Source: Ephydatia muelleri | Taxonomy: Eukaryota > Porifera > Demospongiae > Spongillida > Spongillidae | DNA length: 64,000 nt | Assembly: GCA_013339895.1 (NCBI GenBank) | Contig: JABACO010000008.1 | Coordinates: 1,088,584 to 1,152,583, forward strand | Reading direction: 5' to 3' | Part shown: positions 10,283-22,058 of the stretch, piece by piece | Position numbering within the stretch: position 1 is the first letter of the stretch | Layout: each line of letters opens with the position of its first letter | Position numbers and translations under genes: made by a program | The notes under the pieces: model-generated | Database searches by the model: none | Told to the model about the DNA's origin: nothing | Seen by the model: the letters and a program-made list of their open reading frames with translations, nothing else

Positions 10283-12372
10283 TTTTATGAAATTCGACAT
10301 TGTGCTTTGGACATGACGATATTGTGATTGCAGCGGTCACCCATATATTCGCGGCGATCGTTGGATGAACGCAGCGAAGAGTCATCGATACGATCGGACG
10401 TCGACCGACCTTCGATCGTATCACCGATGACGAAGTTAAAATAACTGGGACTACTATTACGCATTTAGCCTTTCTCATGCAGTATTAATTCTATTCGTCA
10501 CTATGTGTGTAACCTGCCACCTGTTATTTAGTTGCTCATATATCAGTAATGACTAACAGAACAAATGAATGAATATGACGATGAACAAATTAACTTCTTG
10601 GACAAAACTACGGTCTACAAAGGCCTACTAAGTTAAGGTTTAATGACACAGGAATTTTAAATTAAAACCCCATGCATATCAAAAAAACTAATAAAAAATC
10701 ATTTCATGTTGCAGTGGTGATGATGCTTCTATTAAAATGTGTCCCTTCTTAAAACTTCTAGCACGCGGATTTCAGTTTTGGGGGCACAGACCCCGCTCAG
10801 AATCATAAAGTATTTTCCACACTACGAGAGATTTCCACATGTGTCATTGTTAACTTATGCGGTGCCACCCCGAGATCTTGAGATGCATCAGTTTCATATA
10901 GCACCCAATGCAAGGTAAAAAGGTAAGACGGGACCCACAGAGTCATCATGCATGGGTTGGGTCAGCTCATCTGCATCTCTTCAAGGTTGGAAGGTAACTC
11001 ACATATGCCACAATGAACCACTTGATGTTTATGAGGACAATCCTACAAGAAGACATTCACTAACAACTTTGTGCATGCACCATGTTAAGGTCCCTGCCAG
11101 AAGCAAAGAAGTTGGGGACTTGCTGTGAGAACTGCCAGACTAGACAGCCACACCATATCCCGTATTCCCCTACTTTGAAGGGATTTGTACAGCTCCTTCT
11201 GTCATTGATGCTGTAACTTTGTATACTGTTGATGTATACTTTCACCATGTACACATAGTCACAAATCCACTGATGCCTAGGGGTAAGCCATAGATTACAT
11301 TTACTGGTAACCGCCGAACTTCTCTTTCATAACCTGCATGGGTCTACATTCCTAAGAGTATTGGAGAGTTTTTTTAACGACATCGTCATGTGTTACAAAA
11401 CTGGCCACGAGGCCTTATTCCATCGGAGGTCATTCTTGCGTCCTGCATTCTATAAATGTTCAGTTCACTCCATCATGCATTTCGCTCCACTATTTTGCCC
11501 ACCGTGCCATCCCTATATGGAACTCCGTATACCTGCAGATATTATCCCGACATCGAACAATGCAGTTATTCGTTCCAGGTACAGTACATCCTTTTGCACA
11601 TTGTATCCCTTTTCGTAGGCTCGTAAGCAGTTTGTAAGTGCATGTATGCATGCCATTACTTGCCTCAAAGTAATAATATTTAAAAATGCAACTTCAAAGT
11701 GGATGCACCCTTCACTAGTGTGGTAAGCCAGCATCATTAGAGTCCCCACTTGGTGTTTGACCTGTTAATAATGGAGATTCAAAGTTTCGACCTTGATCAG
11801 TGTGAATTATTTTGCATCATAACACAAAAGTGTCCCGGATATATATGTATACGAGTTTTAGCCAGAACCACGGGAGTTTCATCACCATGCATTGAAATTA
11901 GATTTTTTTAATTGGTTGGGCCCTTGTAGACCGTATAGTGTCCAAGAAATTAATTTGTTCAACATCACATTCACTTGTTAATTTGTTCTGTTACAGTCGT
12001 TACTGATATATAAATAACAGATGGTTGCACACATACATGTAGAAATGGCTCGTTGACGAATAGAATTAATACTGCTGCACGAGAGCCCCACATTTCTAGA
12101 GTAGTTATAGGCTAAATGCGTAATAGCAGTCCCAGTTAGTCATCGGTGACGATCGAAGGTCGATCGACGTCCGATCGTATCGATGACTCTTCGCTGCGTT
12201 CGTCCAACGATCGCTACGAATGATGGGTGACTGCTGCAATCACTACACCGTCTTGTCGCTGCGTTCATTCAAAAATCGCTGCGTTCATCCAACGATCGCA
12301 GCAAATGATGGACGACCGCTGCAATCACAACATTGTCATGTCGAAAGCAAAATGTTGAATTGTGGAAAGTTT
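10283..12372. mobile_element. Long-TIR DNA element, copy B, inverted relative to copy A
   Basis: Its two ends (about 10283-10700 and 11930-12372) are inverted repeats of several hundred bases. The outer part contains repeated CGCTGCGTTCATCCAACGATCGC-like units. The interior corresponds to copy A in reverse and includes an uninterrupted TTAA at the Kolobok target. No ORF with recognisable transposase is present. Confidence 0.6.
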
Positions 12373-12392
12373 GGCGTTCCATACGAACGCAC

Positions 12393-12520
<128 letters not shown>

Positions 12521-13835
12521 ATGTGGTTTAAGGGACTACCTCCTTTTTACACCAAATTGTCATCAGAACATTCAACATGATGCACTCTACCATAACTATC
12601 AAGCCATTTACAATGGTTTTTAGGCCCTAGAATTGAGGCTTCCCAATATCAATGCAATTGAAGTTTAAGTTAATGAGGCCAAACATTATGCTTTTCCAAA
12701 GAATGTACACCATGCTACCATACTACAAGCCTTGAGGCACCTACCTCTAGAGACCTCACACCTCTGCCATCTTAGATATAACATATGCAACACGCACAAA
12801 AGCTCAAGGATGCCAGGAGTAGAATAATGTTTACATGATTAGAACATATTAATCAGCTTGGCAAAGTGCGACACGTTACAGTTGAATTTTGAACTTGCTC
12901 TAATGGATATATATCCATACTAGGATGTGATCAGACATAGAACACATTGTCTGCATATGATTAGTAACTAGCAGTGCATAACTGCATGAAAACGATATTT
13001 ACATAGGGTTTATTCTCTGTGATCGAAATCAATGAGTGTACATGTGCAATGTATTAAATGTCAATACGCTAATAGAAATGAGTAGGCTTGGGTGGAGCTA
13101 GTCTAGATTGCATGCAGCATGAATGTTGTAGGAATCTGTATAATGGCCCTGGTGGCCATAATTCATAACAGCACACACAGTGTGGCACATACTGTAGTTG
13201 TTCAGTTATTGTTTCTCTATGTTAAAAGTTTTGGAAGAAAGGTCATGGAATAATGTGGCAAATTGCCTTTAAATGAACGAGTATGCAGAATAATGTTATG
13301 TTTTTATTCGCATATAATGGATACCTGAAACACATTTGTACTTATATCAGACATAAGCCTGAGGTATTACTGTTTTCAACAAACCATGCAGGTGTATGGG
13401 ACTTGCAATTGTATGTGATGTGAGAACATTTTCAAAGCAACCTATTAGTTGAATAGATGTGCTTGTCATTAAGGCATTTTCAAATGAAAAGCTCTGCTCT
13501 AATGTTTGGAAGTAGTTGACGTGGCCCTTTTGATCATGAGTACGTGTACCTATTGCCATTTAGCAGGATTTGTGTACATAGCCAATTGAAAATACTTGTT
13601 TATCCTGCAATATGTAATATTCACGCATTTTTCAGTTGATGTAAAATAACAAAATGGTATTCTTCTCTATTCTTTACATGGTATATATGTGCACACCTTC
13701 ATACTATGCACCAACAGGTATTAACATGTTTTTTTATGGGTTTGAGGAATACAGTGATGCTTCAATTATATTGCTGGGAGTTTTTAATTTCTGTTCAGAG
13801 CAAAACCACAATTTATCTGTCTTTATTGTATTTAG
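12521..13835. other. Intron sequence, nothing recognised
   Basis: AT-rich sequence without coding, RNA-gene or repeat signals that I could support. It ends in the acceptor ttgtatttag of the next exon. Confidence 0.5.
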
Positions 13836-13864
13836 AGGGTGGTTCCAGTGATGAGGATTCTAAT
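13836..13864 (+). CDS. MIB-like gene exon: short acidic linker
   Basis: Microexon of 29 bases, acceptor gtatttag and donor gtaagc. It enters in phase 1 and leaves in phase 0, which exactly bridges the exons at 1905-2028 and 14023-14118. It encodes GGSSDEDSN after the split codon. A short acidic linker between REP modules is plausible. The call rests on phase fit and splice signals. Confidence 0.65.
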
Positions 13865-14022
13865 GTAAGCCATCATACAATTTCATTTGTGATAATTATC
13901 TGATCTTTTAAATTGCATCATTAATAACAAAACGAACTATTTACTTTTTTGAAACATTGTATGTGTTTCGCTTGTCAGATTCAAAACTTTATATACATAT
14001 AACACCTAATAATCACCTGCAG

Positions 14023-14118
14023 TTTAGTGAGGATGATACTGTACGGGTCATAAGTGATCTTGATGAACTGATATACCTGCAAAGGAACCATGGTGGATGC
14101 AACGAAGACATGGCAAAG
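14023..14118 (+). CDS. MIB-like gene exon: N-terminal half of second REP module
   Basis: Acceptor cacctgcag, donor gtaata, phase 0 at both ends, 32 codons. It encodes FSEDDTVRVISDLDEL and LQRNHGGCNEDMAK. The VRV..DL..L..LQ.GHGGW...M pattern is the hallmark of MIB REP modules, with Cys replacing the usual Trp and Asn the Gly before His. An alternative acceptor at 13977 would bring in a stop codon. Confidence 0.85.
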
Positions 14119-14351
14119 GTAATAACATACCTTGTGGCCATATTTACCAAATGTGGACTTTGTAATTGTATGTTGAAGCTTGGCCACATGAATATGTATT
14201 CCAACATTTTATAAGCTATTGTTATCTACAACATTTAAACTGAATGTAGTAGTACATAAACGCAGGAAACTACGTTGGGTCTGCGCATAGTTTGACCCTA
14301 TACAGTTTTATTCTTGTTTGGAAAAATATGCATTTTATCATCAGATTTTAA

Positions 14352-14891
14352 CTCTTTGAACGCCAAGTGCGTACATGCATGAAGGAAAAATGTGCATGCA
14401 TGCATGTACGCACTTGGCACACAAGCGTTACAACATTCATGCATGATTTAGATATTGTGTGCAAAAATGTGTTGATCAGTCACAACTCTATGGTGCATGC
14501 GTATGCTTCCTGCACTTGTAGCCTTACAATTATATGCAAAAAGTAAATGTAAAGAACCCCATTATTCAGATGAACCACTTCACTTCACTAATGTATCACT
14601 TCAATACTCCAAGAACAAGAATGCGAGATCAGTGTAGTATATCATGCCTGTTCCCTTCCCTATTTTGCCGGGTTATAATGGACACATGCACAAAATGTGC
14701 TTACACTGGAATCACACATTTTTTGAAACATTTGTATGTCTATGAGGTTACATGCATATCAGTATTGCCTGCATGCATACTCAAAGTGATTTTGATCAAC
14801 ACAATACAACACACAGCACTGCATGAATGGTGAGGCAGATCATTTGCGTTTTGTGAGCATGTATGCATATATGTACTTGGCGTTCAAAGAG
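14352..14891. mobile_element. piggyBac-like MITE, 540 bp
   Basis: The ends read CTCTTTGAACGCCAAGTGCG at left and its reverse complement at right, with TTAA on both sides (14348-14351 and 14892-14895). TTAA plus a C.CTTTGAACGCC-type terminus is typical of piggyBac derivatives. No transposase ORF is present. Confidence 0.7.
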
Positions 14892-15570
14892 TTAATCATT
14901 TCCAATTGTCAATTGAATACACAATGTTTTGCTTAACTTTAAATATTAATCGAAAATGTGCAAGCTCGTCATGTGGAAGGATTTTCCCCAAATGCCTTTT
15001 AGGCGCCTACAATACAGTTCCATTGAAGTATCAAGCATGCTCATAGCACTCTGTGATGCATTGCGTATATCTTATTCTGCAACTTGTTCTTTAAGTGTGT
15101 GGAAGCATTAATTAATTATTATTTTAATATATGTACATGGCGGTATAGACAATGAAAACCATGAGAGAAGTTTAATGCTCAAACAGAGATCCTCCTGCAG
15201 AGTAGGATAGATCAATGGCCACCATAAATTAAACATGTTAGTTTGTCTATGATAGGAATGATGCACATTTATTGCAGATTGCAATAGTGAGAAGCTCAGC
15301 TTGCATCTTAACCAAAAACGAGTGGAGATGTATGCATCACAAGGGTCACAATTCTCAATAATGAATTGTATCAATTGTCTACATAGAATAACTCCCGCAT
15401 GATACTATGCTCAAATGCAGTTGTGAGTAGACTGTTTGAGAACAAGGTTTTCTTTTGTGCCATATTAATACTGTTTCGCATCACAATCACATTCTACCGG
15501 GTGTCCAAAAATGAGCAGGACAGGTTTAATCGTTATATAGTTTCTTACTAGTAATAGTTCTTAAACGTAT

Positions 15571-15698
15571 GCACTGCACAGCAAAATCAGATTGATGCAT
15601 GTGACTAGAAATCAATAATAGGGCACTGGTTTTTTTAACAACGAGTGCCCTATTATTGATTTCTAGTGACATGCATCAATCTATTCTTGCTGTGTGCA
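15571..15698. repeat. Hairpin-forming inverted repeat
   Basis: The arms 15571-15627 and 15643-15698 are nearly perfect reverse complements, with about 15 bases of T-rich loop. The innermost 35 pairs have a single one-base difference. It may be a minimal fold-back element. Confidence 0.75.
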
Positions 15699-16007
15699 AA
15701 CATCAGGCAAATAATAGTGCAAACTATGTTTTGAATACAATGTATAAAACTATTTGATAATCAGCAATTGACTAGAGCAAGACGCGCTGCACAACGTCGC
15801 GGAGCTATAATACCCTATCGTTCTGTGATAATTTCAATGAATAAGATTGAACGACACATTTCGATACACTGTTTAAATACATGCAACTGATTTCGAACAA
15901 CGCAAAGCAATTTTTTTAATGTGTTCTACAGCATAGGACCTCCATTATGCTTTGAGATAAATGTTCATTTAGTGCTAATTTAAGTATTACTGAATTTCAT
16001 TTTCTAG

Positions 16008-16140
16008 ACCATTGGAAAAGAAGGATGCGTGGCAGGAGTCTCATCAAGTGAACATAAGACTGTATTAGTGGCAATCTGTGGAAAGCTGCATCTTTATCAC
16101 CCTAAGTGCCTGACATTGGTAGAAAGAAAGTATACTAAGT
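16008..16140 (+). CDS. MIB-like gene exon: C-terminal half of second REP module
   Basis: Acceptor tttctag, donor gtaagt; phase 0 to phase 1, 44 codons plus one base. It encodes TIGKEGCVAGV and GKLHLYHPKCLTLVERKYTK, the G.EG.V...V..G....HP.CL pattern of a REP module. It shares the phases of the exon at 1905-2028, supporting duplication of a two-exon REP unit. Confidence 0.85.
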
Positions 16141-16257
16141 GTAAGTACATGCATAAGAAACACGATTTGCAAATGCACTTGATAGTTCTGCTGTCACAAA
16201 TGTTATGCACTATAACGATAACAATTAAAAATGGCATTGTACATATACACTATATAG

Positions 16258-16310
16258 CCAAGACCATGAAAAAATCACAGAAAAGGCTTGCAAGACAAGA
16301 CTCGATGCAG
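16258..16310 (+). CDS. MIB-like gene exon: basic linker before the ankyrin array
   Basis: 53 bases, acceptor actatatag, donor gtaact; enters in phase 1 and leaves in phase 0. It encodes KTMKKSQKRLARQDSMQ after the split Ser codon. It fits perfectly between the phase-1 REP exon and the phase-0 ankyrin exons. Confidence 0.7.
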
Positions 16311-16581
16311 GTAACTTTTTATTTTCTTTTTTTATTTGTTAGCATACAGTTTGCACTTCAATTTTGAAGCTAAAATGAACTAGACTAGCTAAATGCAGAA
16401 CAATATGCCACGCAAAGAGGCCAAATGTAAACATGGTCTAGTAATGCTCTGTCGCCCAAAATCGCTTGGCGTTTTGATTATATTAAATGGTATTGTCTCG
16501 TGCCAGTACCAAGTGAAAGGAATTTACACCTGCATGTAGCATGTGTATTGTAATGTAATAAAATAAGGCATACAATGATGA

Positions 16582-16809
16582 GGATCGTTTCCGCGAAAAG
16601 GGACCTAATATAAAAATTTCCAGTACGCGCAATAGAAATGTAACACTTGTGTTGAAATGTATGGCTAATAAAAAATTCAGAACCTTACAACTCCATGACA
16701 GACACTCTGATTCTCAGTGCATAGAAAGCAATTTCAGACTTCTAGAATAAAATTAAAAAACAAAATAAATAAAAACATGGTTTAGGTCCCTTTTCGTAGA
16801 AACCATCCC
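16582..16809. mobile_element. MITE of the GGATCGTTTCCGCG family, copy 1
   Basis: Its ends are GGATCGTTTCCGCGAAAAGG and the inverted ccttttcgtagaaaccatcc. The interior matches the other copies in this window, including the block catttcagacttctagaa. Confidence 0.75.
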
Positions 16810-17686
16810 ATATATACTTCCAACACAGCACAACATCAGAAGATACCATTCACACTATTCGCTACATGTACAGTGTATACAACTTGCTTGTGCTGATGAA
16901 GATCAGAATGATTCATCCCAAAAGCAGTGGCCTATTCAAATTATGAAATTCACATACAATGTGTGTAAATGCTGAATATATTTGTGCTTAAAACAACTCT
17001 ATGTCATTTACTTATTGACTGACTTGCTGTTAAAAGTGGTAAAACTCCACACCGTTAAGAGCAAGGGCACCTTTTAGCATGAACATTGCACCATGACGGC
17101 AACATTGAGCCAATCTGTACCTTGCTACTGACTGCACAATTAACATGCCTAGTGAGGCTACATTTATCCTCATGCATTCAAATCATGGACTGTACTTTTA
17201 ACTTAACAGAACAAAGTCCATTAATTGATCTGGCAAATATAATCACAATTTCAACTCACTATTAAAAGAAGAGATGTTAAACGAAACTAGACCTGATTAA
17301 GTTTAAGGTTCTTACACTAGTCAAAGTATAACAGTGTCACGGACCGAGTGGATGCAATAACACCACAGCTAGCAATCTAACTGTGCAATGATAATATATT
17401 ATCGTACCAGATTTTCTGCAGCATACATGTATTGTATCATACTGTATCATGTTTATTTTACAACTGCATCCATTTACATTTTCAATTTGATTAGGTTTCA
17501 TTTCATTCCTTTGATTTTGCTGTGAAATTTGCTTCGGGAACATTGATAAATAATGATACGTAACATGCACTAATAGATTGTATTGTCAAAAATAGAGCAC
17601 TAAACAGCAAGTACATTAGATAGATCTGCAAGAAAGATGCATGCCAATATGTTGGACACATTTATTTTTCATATCTTATTATGCAG
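16810..17686. other. Intron sequence, nothing recognised
   Basis: AT-rich; the ORF on the minus strand here is short and has no recognisable domain. Confidence 0.45.
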
Positions 17687-17794
17687 ACTGCAGGTGAAGG
17701 GGATCCACTGCTACTGGCGTGCCAAAATGGTCATCAAAATATTGTGCAAATGCTCTTGAATAAGCTTGCTGAAGTGAATATAATTGATGAAAAG
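17687..17794 (+). CDS. MIB-like gene exon: ankyrin repeat 1
   Basis: Acceptor attatgcag, donor gtatat, phase 0/0, 36 codons. It contains DPLLLACQNGHQNIVQMLL and ends EVNIIDEK. The first two or three residues are extra relative to the 34-codon norm. Confidence 0.9.
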
Positions 17795-18106
17795 GTATAT
17801 ACAACATGAGTGATAAAATGCCTGTTTTTGCACCAGAACCCTGTTAATATGTAATTTTTAATTGTTAAACTTCGTGATGCAATGTGATTTGAATAAAGTC
17901 ATTGGATTGAATCACATCTTAAACATGTAGAAAACACTTGTGCGATACTTGCCGTATATTTGGGAAAAAGCCTTATTTACACAAGGGGATGTTGGCAACT
18001 GAAGGTCCATGAAGGTTCGCCAAAAAATTTGAAAGTGGGCCATAGAAGAACAGCTGCGGTGCAAAATTGTGCCACCACACTAGAGGCAGCACTTCTTTAT
18101 GGCACA

Positions 18107-18293
18107 ATTGTTTCCGTGGAAAAGGGACCTAGCACATACATTATAAAATTTCTAGTACGCCCAATTAAAATATGTACAACTTGCGTTGAAATGATGGCTA
18201 TTTAAATTTCAGAGCCTTACAACTCAATGACTGATACTCTGATTCATAGTGCATAATAATCAATGTGTAGAGAACATTTCAGACTTCTAGAAT
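18107..18293. mobile_element. MITE of the GGATCGTTTCCGCG family, copy 2 (3' truncated)
   Basis: It starts attgtttccgtggaaaaggg and follows the family consensus up to catttcagacttctagaatg. It then switches abruptly to a retroelement coding fragment at 18294. Confidence 0.65.
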
Positions 18294-18440
18294 GAAAGTT
18301 ATGGGACATGGGGTAAAGAAGCCACACAACTGTTTTGCACAATTGCCTCAAGAATTGCCACCCTGAGCAGCAAACCTAAATCTGTAACCATGAATGACAT
18401 TTATGGCCGCCTTAACTTACAACTGGTTAGGGCAAATGCC
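18294..18440 (+). pseudogene. Retroelement ORF C-terminal fragment 1
   Basis: It encodes ESYGTWGKEATQLFCTIAS and IYGRLNLQLVRANA in one frame. It matches the fragments at 22059-22487 (+) and 27778-28068 (-) in the pattern YG.WG.EA...F..(I/L)AS and YGRLNL.LVRANA. I recall this as the tail of a reverse-transcriptase ORF in invertebrate retroelements; the exact clade is unknown. Confidence 0.5.
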
Positions 18441-18817
18441 ACATCCAATACCCCCATCATATTGATAAAATCACCTGACATCGGAATGTTAAATGTAGCT
18501 TCATATCTACAATGACCTTTTGATTAGCGGAATCTGTAATGTTTTGTAGCCATCAGCCACGTTGCGCGAAAAGCTCTTGGTTCGACGGCTGCATGTGTTC
18601 AGAAAGAAATTGTGTGTTTTCATAATGCCAAGCTCCAAACCGCATAAATACTCCCGTCTGTAGATACTTAATGTGTACCTTGGATGTTTCTCGAAATGCA
18701 TGACTCTGCAAAAATTGGTCTGTGGAGCTTTCCGAAATGCGCAGGCTGTAGCTGCAAATGAATCCACTGCCTTGTGGATTATATAAATATATAAGTGTCT
18801 GGCTATCTCAAATGCAG

Positions 18818-18919
18818 CATGGCATTACACCACTTGCAATGGCAAGTCAGAATGGCCACTTTGGAATTGCAATGCTACTAATTGAACATCATGCTGATGT
18901 GAACAAATACGATGAGAAA
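18818..18919 (+). CDS. MIB-like gene exon: ankyrin repeat 2
   Basis: Acceptor caaatgcag, donor gtaagt, phase 0/0, 34 codons: HGITPLAMASQNGHFGIAML, ending ADVNKYDEK. The next exon follows after only 72 bases. Confidence 0.9.
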
Positions 18920-18991
18920 GTAAGTAATGCCATGACACTTCTTTTAAGTGAGCATTACACTGCTGGGTTGTGCTATGCTTAATACATGTAG

Positions 18992-19090
18992 AGAGGGGTA
19001 GCACCATTGCCCTTGTCAGCACTAAATGAACATGCTGAATTGGTGAGGTTGCTACTTGCAAACGGTGCTGATCCAAATGCAATAGCCAAG
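18992..19090 (+). CDS. MIB-like gene exon: ankyrin repeat 3
   Basis: Acceptor acatgtag, donor gtgggt, phase 0/0, 33 codons: RGVAPLPLSALNEHAELVRL, ending ADPNAIAK. It is divergent: the AAQNGH core is replaced by SALNEH. Confidence 0.88.
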
Positions 19091-20142
19091 GTGGGTTTCT
19101 CCAGTTGATGTTTGGTCTGTTGACTGCATTGCTACGTTAATCTGATGTGTGTACAAATTAATTTACTTACAATTTGCACAACATTTGTATTGCATTGCAA
19201 CGTTGCTACTGACCAGTTACACGTGAATGTAAGTGTACTGAAAAGTGGCAATTTATTGTTACTCTTTTTCACTTTTGTCCTATTTCAGTGATGTAGGAAG
19301 GAGTGGGGAATGGGTGTTTAAGGGAGCAGGAGGGTGTTTGAGGGGATGAGGAAGGTCACGACCTTGGATGATGTGCTTTGTAACGTGTTTGTACCTGCAA
19401 AATTTCCAAACAAGTAATGCATTCCCTTACACTTTGACTTTTGTCATAACATATAATGATTAGCTTCTAATTTGTCTGATATGCATATTTCACTATGAAA
19501 AATAACCTGCGATTTTTGCTCAATGCTCTGTTGCTATTACACTGAACAATGAAGTGTGCGTTCTGAGGCGAAGTACACTGTAGCAATGAAGAACATTTCT
19601 AGGTGATATTGGTTCAAGTGTATTGATTTTCACAGACTAAAAAAGTTTAGCCTTCATTTATATTCTTCAGAGCAGATGGGTGAGTTGAAGAGTAAAATAT
19701 GAAGTTTTTTTGTATTTGCCCATTTACAAAGCAATTTGGTTTTTAGCTGTTGGATAGCAACTGACATGCACATGTGGGAAACAATGACACCATAGATCAC
19801 AGTGTAGGAAATTATAGACACATTACCTGAAAAGGGGCTGAAGAATGCACTATGCGTGTTAGGCACGAGGCACGTTTTATATGTGTTGTACATACAGTTT
19901 GCAATTGTACCTCAAGAGTTCTTATGAATGTCAAGGAATATTGCAATTATGATATTTTTATCATTGGTTTTAACATTAAAATATAGCAGCAGTACATTTG
20001 TATCATCTTGTCCATGGTGCATTTGTGCAGACATTACTGGATGAATATTGTGTGTGTAGTAGCATTGTTAAATTTAAGATGTGCCCATCATGTATGCAAC
20101 AAGTATTTTCATTCAGCCATATTTGAAATGCTATATTTGCAG
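19091..20142. other. Intron sequence, nothing recognised
   Basis: No domain-bearing ORF, repeat or RNA gene seen. Confidence 0.45.
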
Positions 20143-20250
20143 AGAGGAATCAAAGGAGGCACTGCTCTTACTATGGCCTGCCAAAATGGAAATAAGGAGA
20201 TTGTTGACATTCTTTTGGAATACAATGCAGATGTTAACCTTCAGTGGGAG
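20143..20250 (+). CDS. MIB-like gene exon: ankyrin repeat 4
   Basis: Acceptor atttgcag, donor gtaatc, phase 0/0, 36 codons: GGTALTMACQNGNKEIVDIL, ending ADVNLQWE. It has two extra N-terminal residues (RGIK start). Confidence 0.9.
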
Positions 20251-20768
20251 GTAATCATTAGTTGCCTATCTCAATGTCATAGTATAGTATTGGTTATAAT
20301 CAAGAAAGTTGAATCACTATATTTGTGGGTAAGTAGCATTTCTTTTGATTGCATACAGTTGACTACAAAGCATGTGTTAAGCATGAATGTATGACATGTA
20401 TAACGTATGCTTTTGATATTCATTTTGTGTGTTCTGATTGTTGGTGCTATCCATATACGTTATGGTAGTTGGTGGTATTTTGTTTTTGATTATGATAGTC
20501 TGCAAAAGCAAACAGAACTATAAAATGTATTTATGCTGATCCTTTAAAGCCATGGCAGTTGATAAATTTCCTCATACACATTCATTTATGTAAGTAAATA
20601 CATAACTGTAGAGTTATGGTAGAACAAATGAACTGTGGATTCATCATATTGTATCATAAACCAACAGTTGGTAGAAGGAATTCCATTAAAGTTGGCATGA
20701 ACTATAAGTCACATCAGTCTTGTATGAAAACTTTAATGCCTATTGATATTGATGATTTGGTGTTTCAG
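20251..20768. other. Intron sequence, nothing recognised
   Basis: AT-rich, no supported feature. Confidence 0.45.
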
Positions 20769-20870
20769 AATTCAGCAACTCCACTAATAATGGCTGCTCA
20801 AAATGGTCATAAAGAAATAGTTGATGAGCTGCTTAAGAAAAAGGCAGATATTAATGCAATGAATATCATG
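20769..20870 (+). CDS. MIB-like gene exon: ankyrin repeat 5
   Basis: Acceptor tgtttcag, donor gtgagt, phase 0/0, 34 codons: ATPLIMAAQNGHKEIVDELL, ending ADINAMNIM. Confidence 0.92.
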
Positions 20871-20989
20871 GTGAGTTGAGCATTCCTAGATCAGCATGTA
20901 ACAACGCGCTTCGATCTCAATACTCCAACTTACAACGTAATACAATTGAACTTAACTCATACACACATACAACATGTTATGTACACCGC

Positions 20990-21900
20990 TTAGTAGCGAT
21001 CTGGTGGTCTTCTAGCCCTTTGTGGGTAGCGTCTCTGTGCATTAGGATCTTCCACTTGATGAGCAGCATGCTGAGTATGTTGGGCAGGATTAGTTGGGAT
21101 TATAAAATGTTCAATGCCAGGTGGTTCCCAGTCATGCATCACTTCTTCACTCTTCTCCCCTTGTCGTAAGTATCGATGTTGAAGCCTGTTAATATGCACA
21201 ACCATTGTTCTTTTTGTACTGGAGTGCTCGATCCTGATACTAGTGGGATAGCACATCTTTCACAATCATCCTCCCTCCCTCCCATTTTGCATCAAGCTTC
21301 CCAGCGGTAGGATTATGTAACCAAAGATGATCTGCTTTTAGTTTTAGTGTCATAAAACCTTTTCTACTTTTGTACTTATTGTGCAATGTGACATTCCACC
21401 AGGTCTTTCAGGTCAGCCATTTTGACTCTCAAAAAGTGTTCATAGCTATGTGGGTCATAAGCATAGTTCAGACTTGTGGATACAGAGGGTAGTAGCGGTA
21501 GGATGGGATCACGTCCCATCATTAGCACAAAGGGGTTTACACCAGTTGAAGAATGGCTTGCTGTTCTGTAGGCATATAGCAGTAATGGGAGATGTTGTTT
21601 CCAATCATACTGCTTGTCAACGTATAATCTCAACAGCTGCAACAAACTTCTATTCAAACGCTCAACCATCCTATCTCCTTGTGGATGGTATGCTGTGGTA
21701 TGTGACTTAGTGACACCAAATGCTTAACAAACTCTGTGTAAAATTGTGCTTTCAAAGTTTCTTCTGCCTTGATCTGAATGAAGTATTTCAGGGATCCCAC
21801 ATATATCAATTTAAATTCTTACAATACGTTGTGCCTTTTGATCAGGCATAGGAATTGCTTCTGCCCACTTAGTAAAGTAGTCTTTGTAGAACTAAAAGAT
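20990..21900 (-). pseudogene. Ty3/gypsy integrase and C-terminal tail remnant
   Basis: The minus strand shows decayed fragments: HSDQGRRNFES near 21740, a stop codon, then AFGVTKSHTTAYHPQGDRMVERLNRSLL. After these come the integrase C-terminal region to about 21376 and a tail ending RRYPQRARRPPDRY at 20990. It resembles the pol C-terminus of the + strand Ty3 at 55041-57699 (MVERFNRSLLQLLRTYV; WEAPGIDHF), so both belong to related lineages. Reverse transcriptase is missing. A 3' LTR may lie at about 20900-20980, but I could not define it. Confidence 0.75.
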
Positions 21901-22058
21901 ACTGATTACCCTGCATAGACATAGGAACTTGTAATGCATTCTTGTATTCTCTGCTGTATATGTATTGTATATGCAATAATAAACATAATTCTTTATAATA
22001 ATAATTGAAATCCTGCAGACAGGCTGGCGTTGGTGGATAAATTGAGGTAGGAAGTGGT

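Larger units (their letters stand above)
14119..16007. other. Intron with a piggyBac-like MITE and a hairpin repeat
   Basis: Contents are listed separately (14352-14891 and 15571-15698). The remainder is AT-rich with no other feature recognised. Confidence 0.5.

Noticed and set aside
10134..11749. Short ORFs within the long-TIR elements
   Set aside because: No recognisable domain, interrupted in the sister copy.
13977..14022. Earlier acceptor for the exon ending at 14118
   Set aside because: Using the AG at 13977 in the required phase brings in a stop codon; the AG at 14022 gives a clean REP-module exon.
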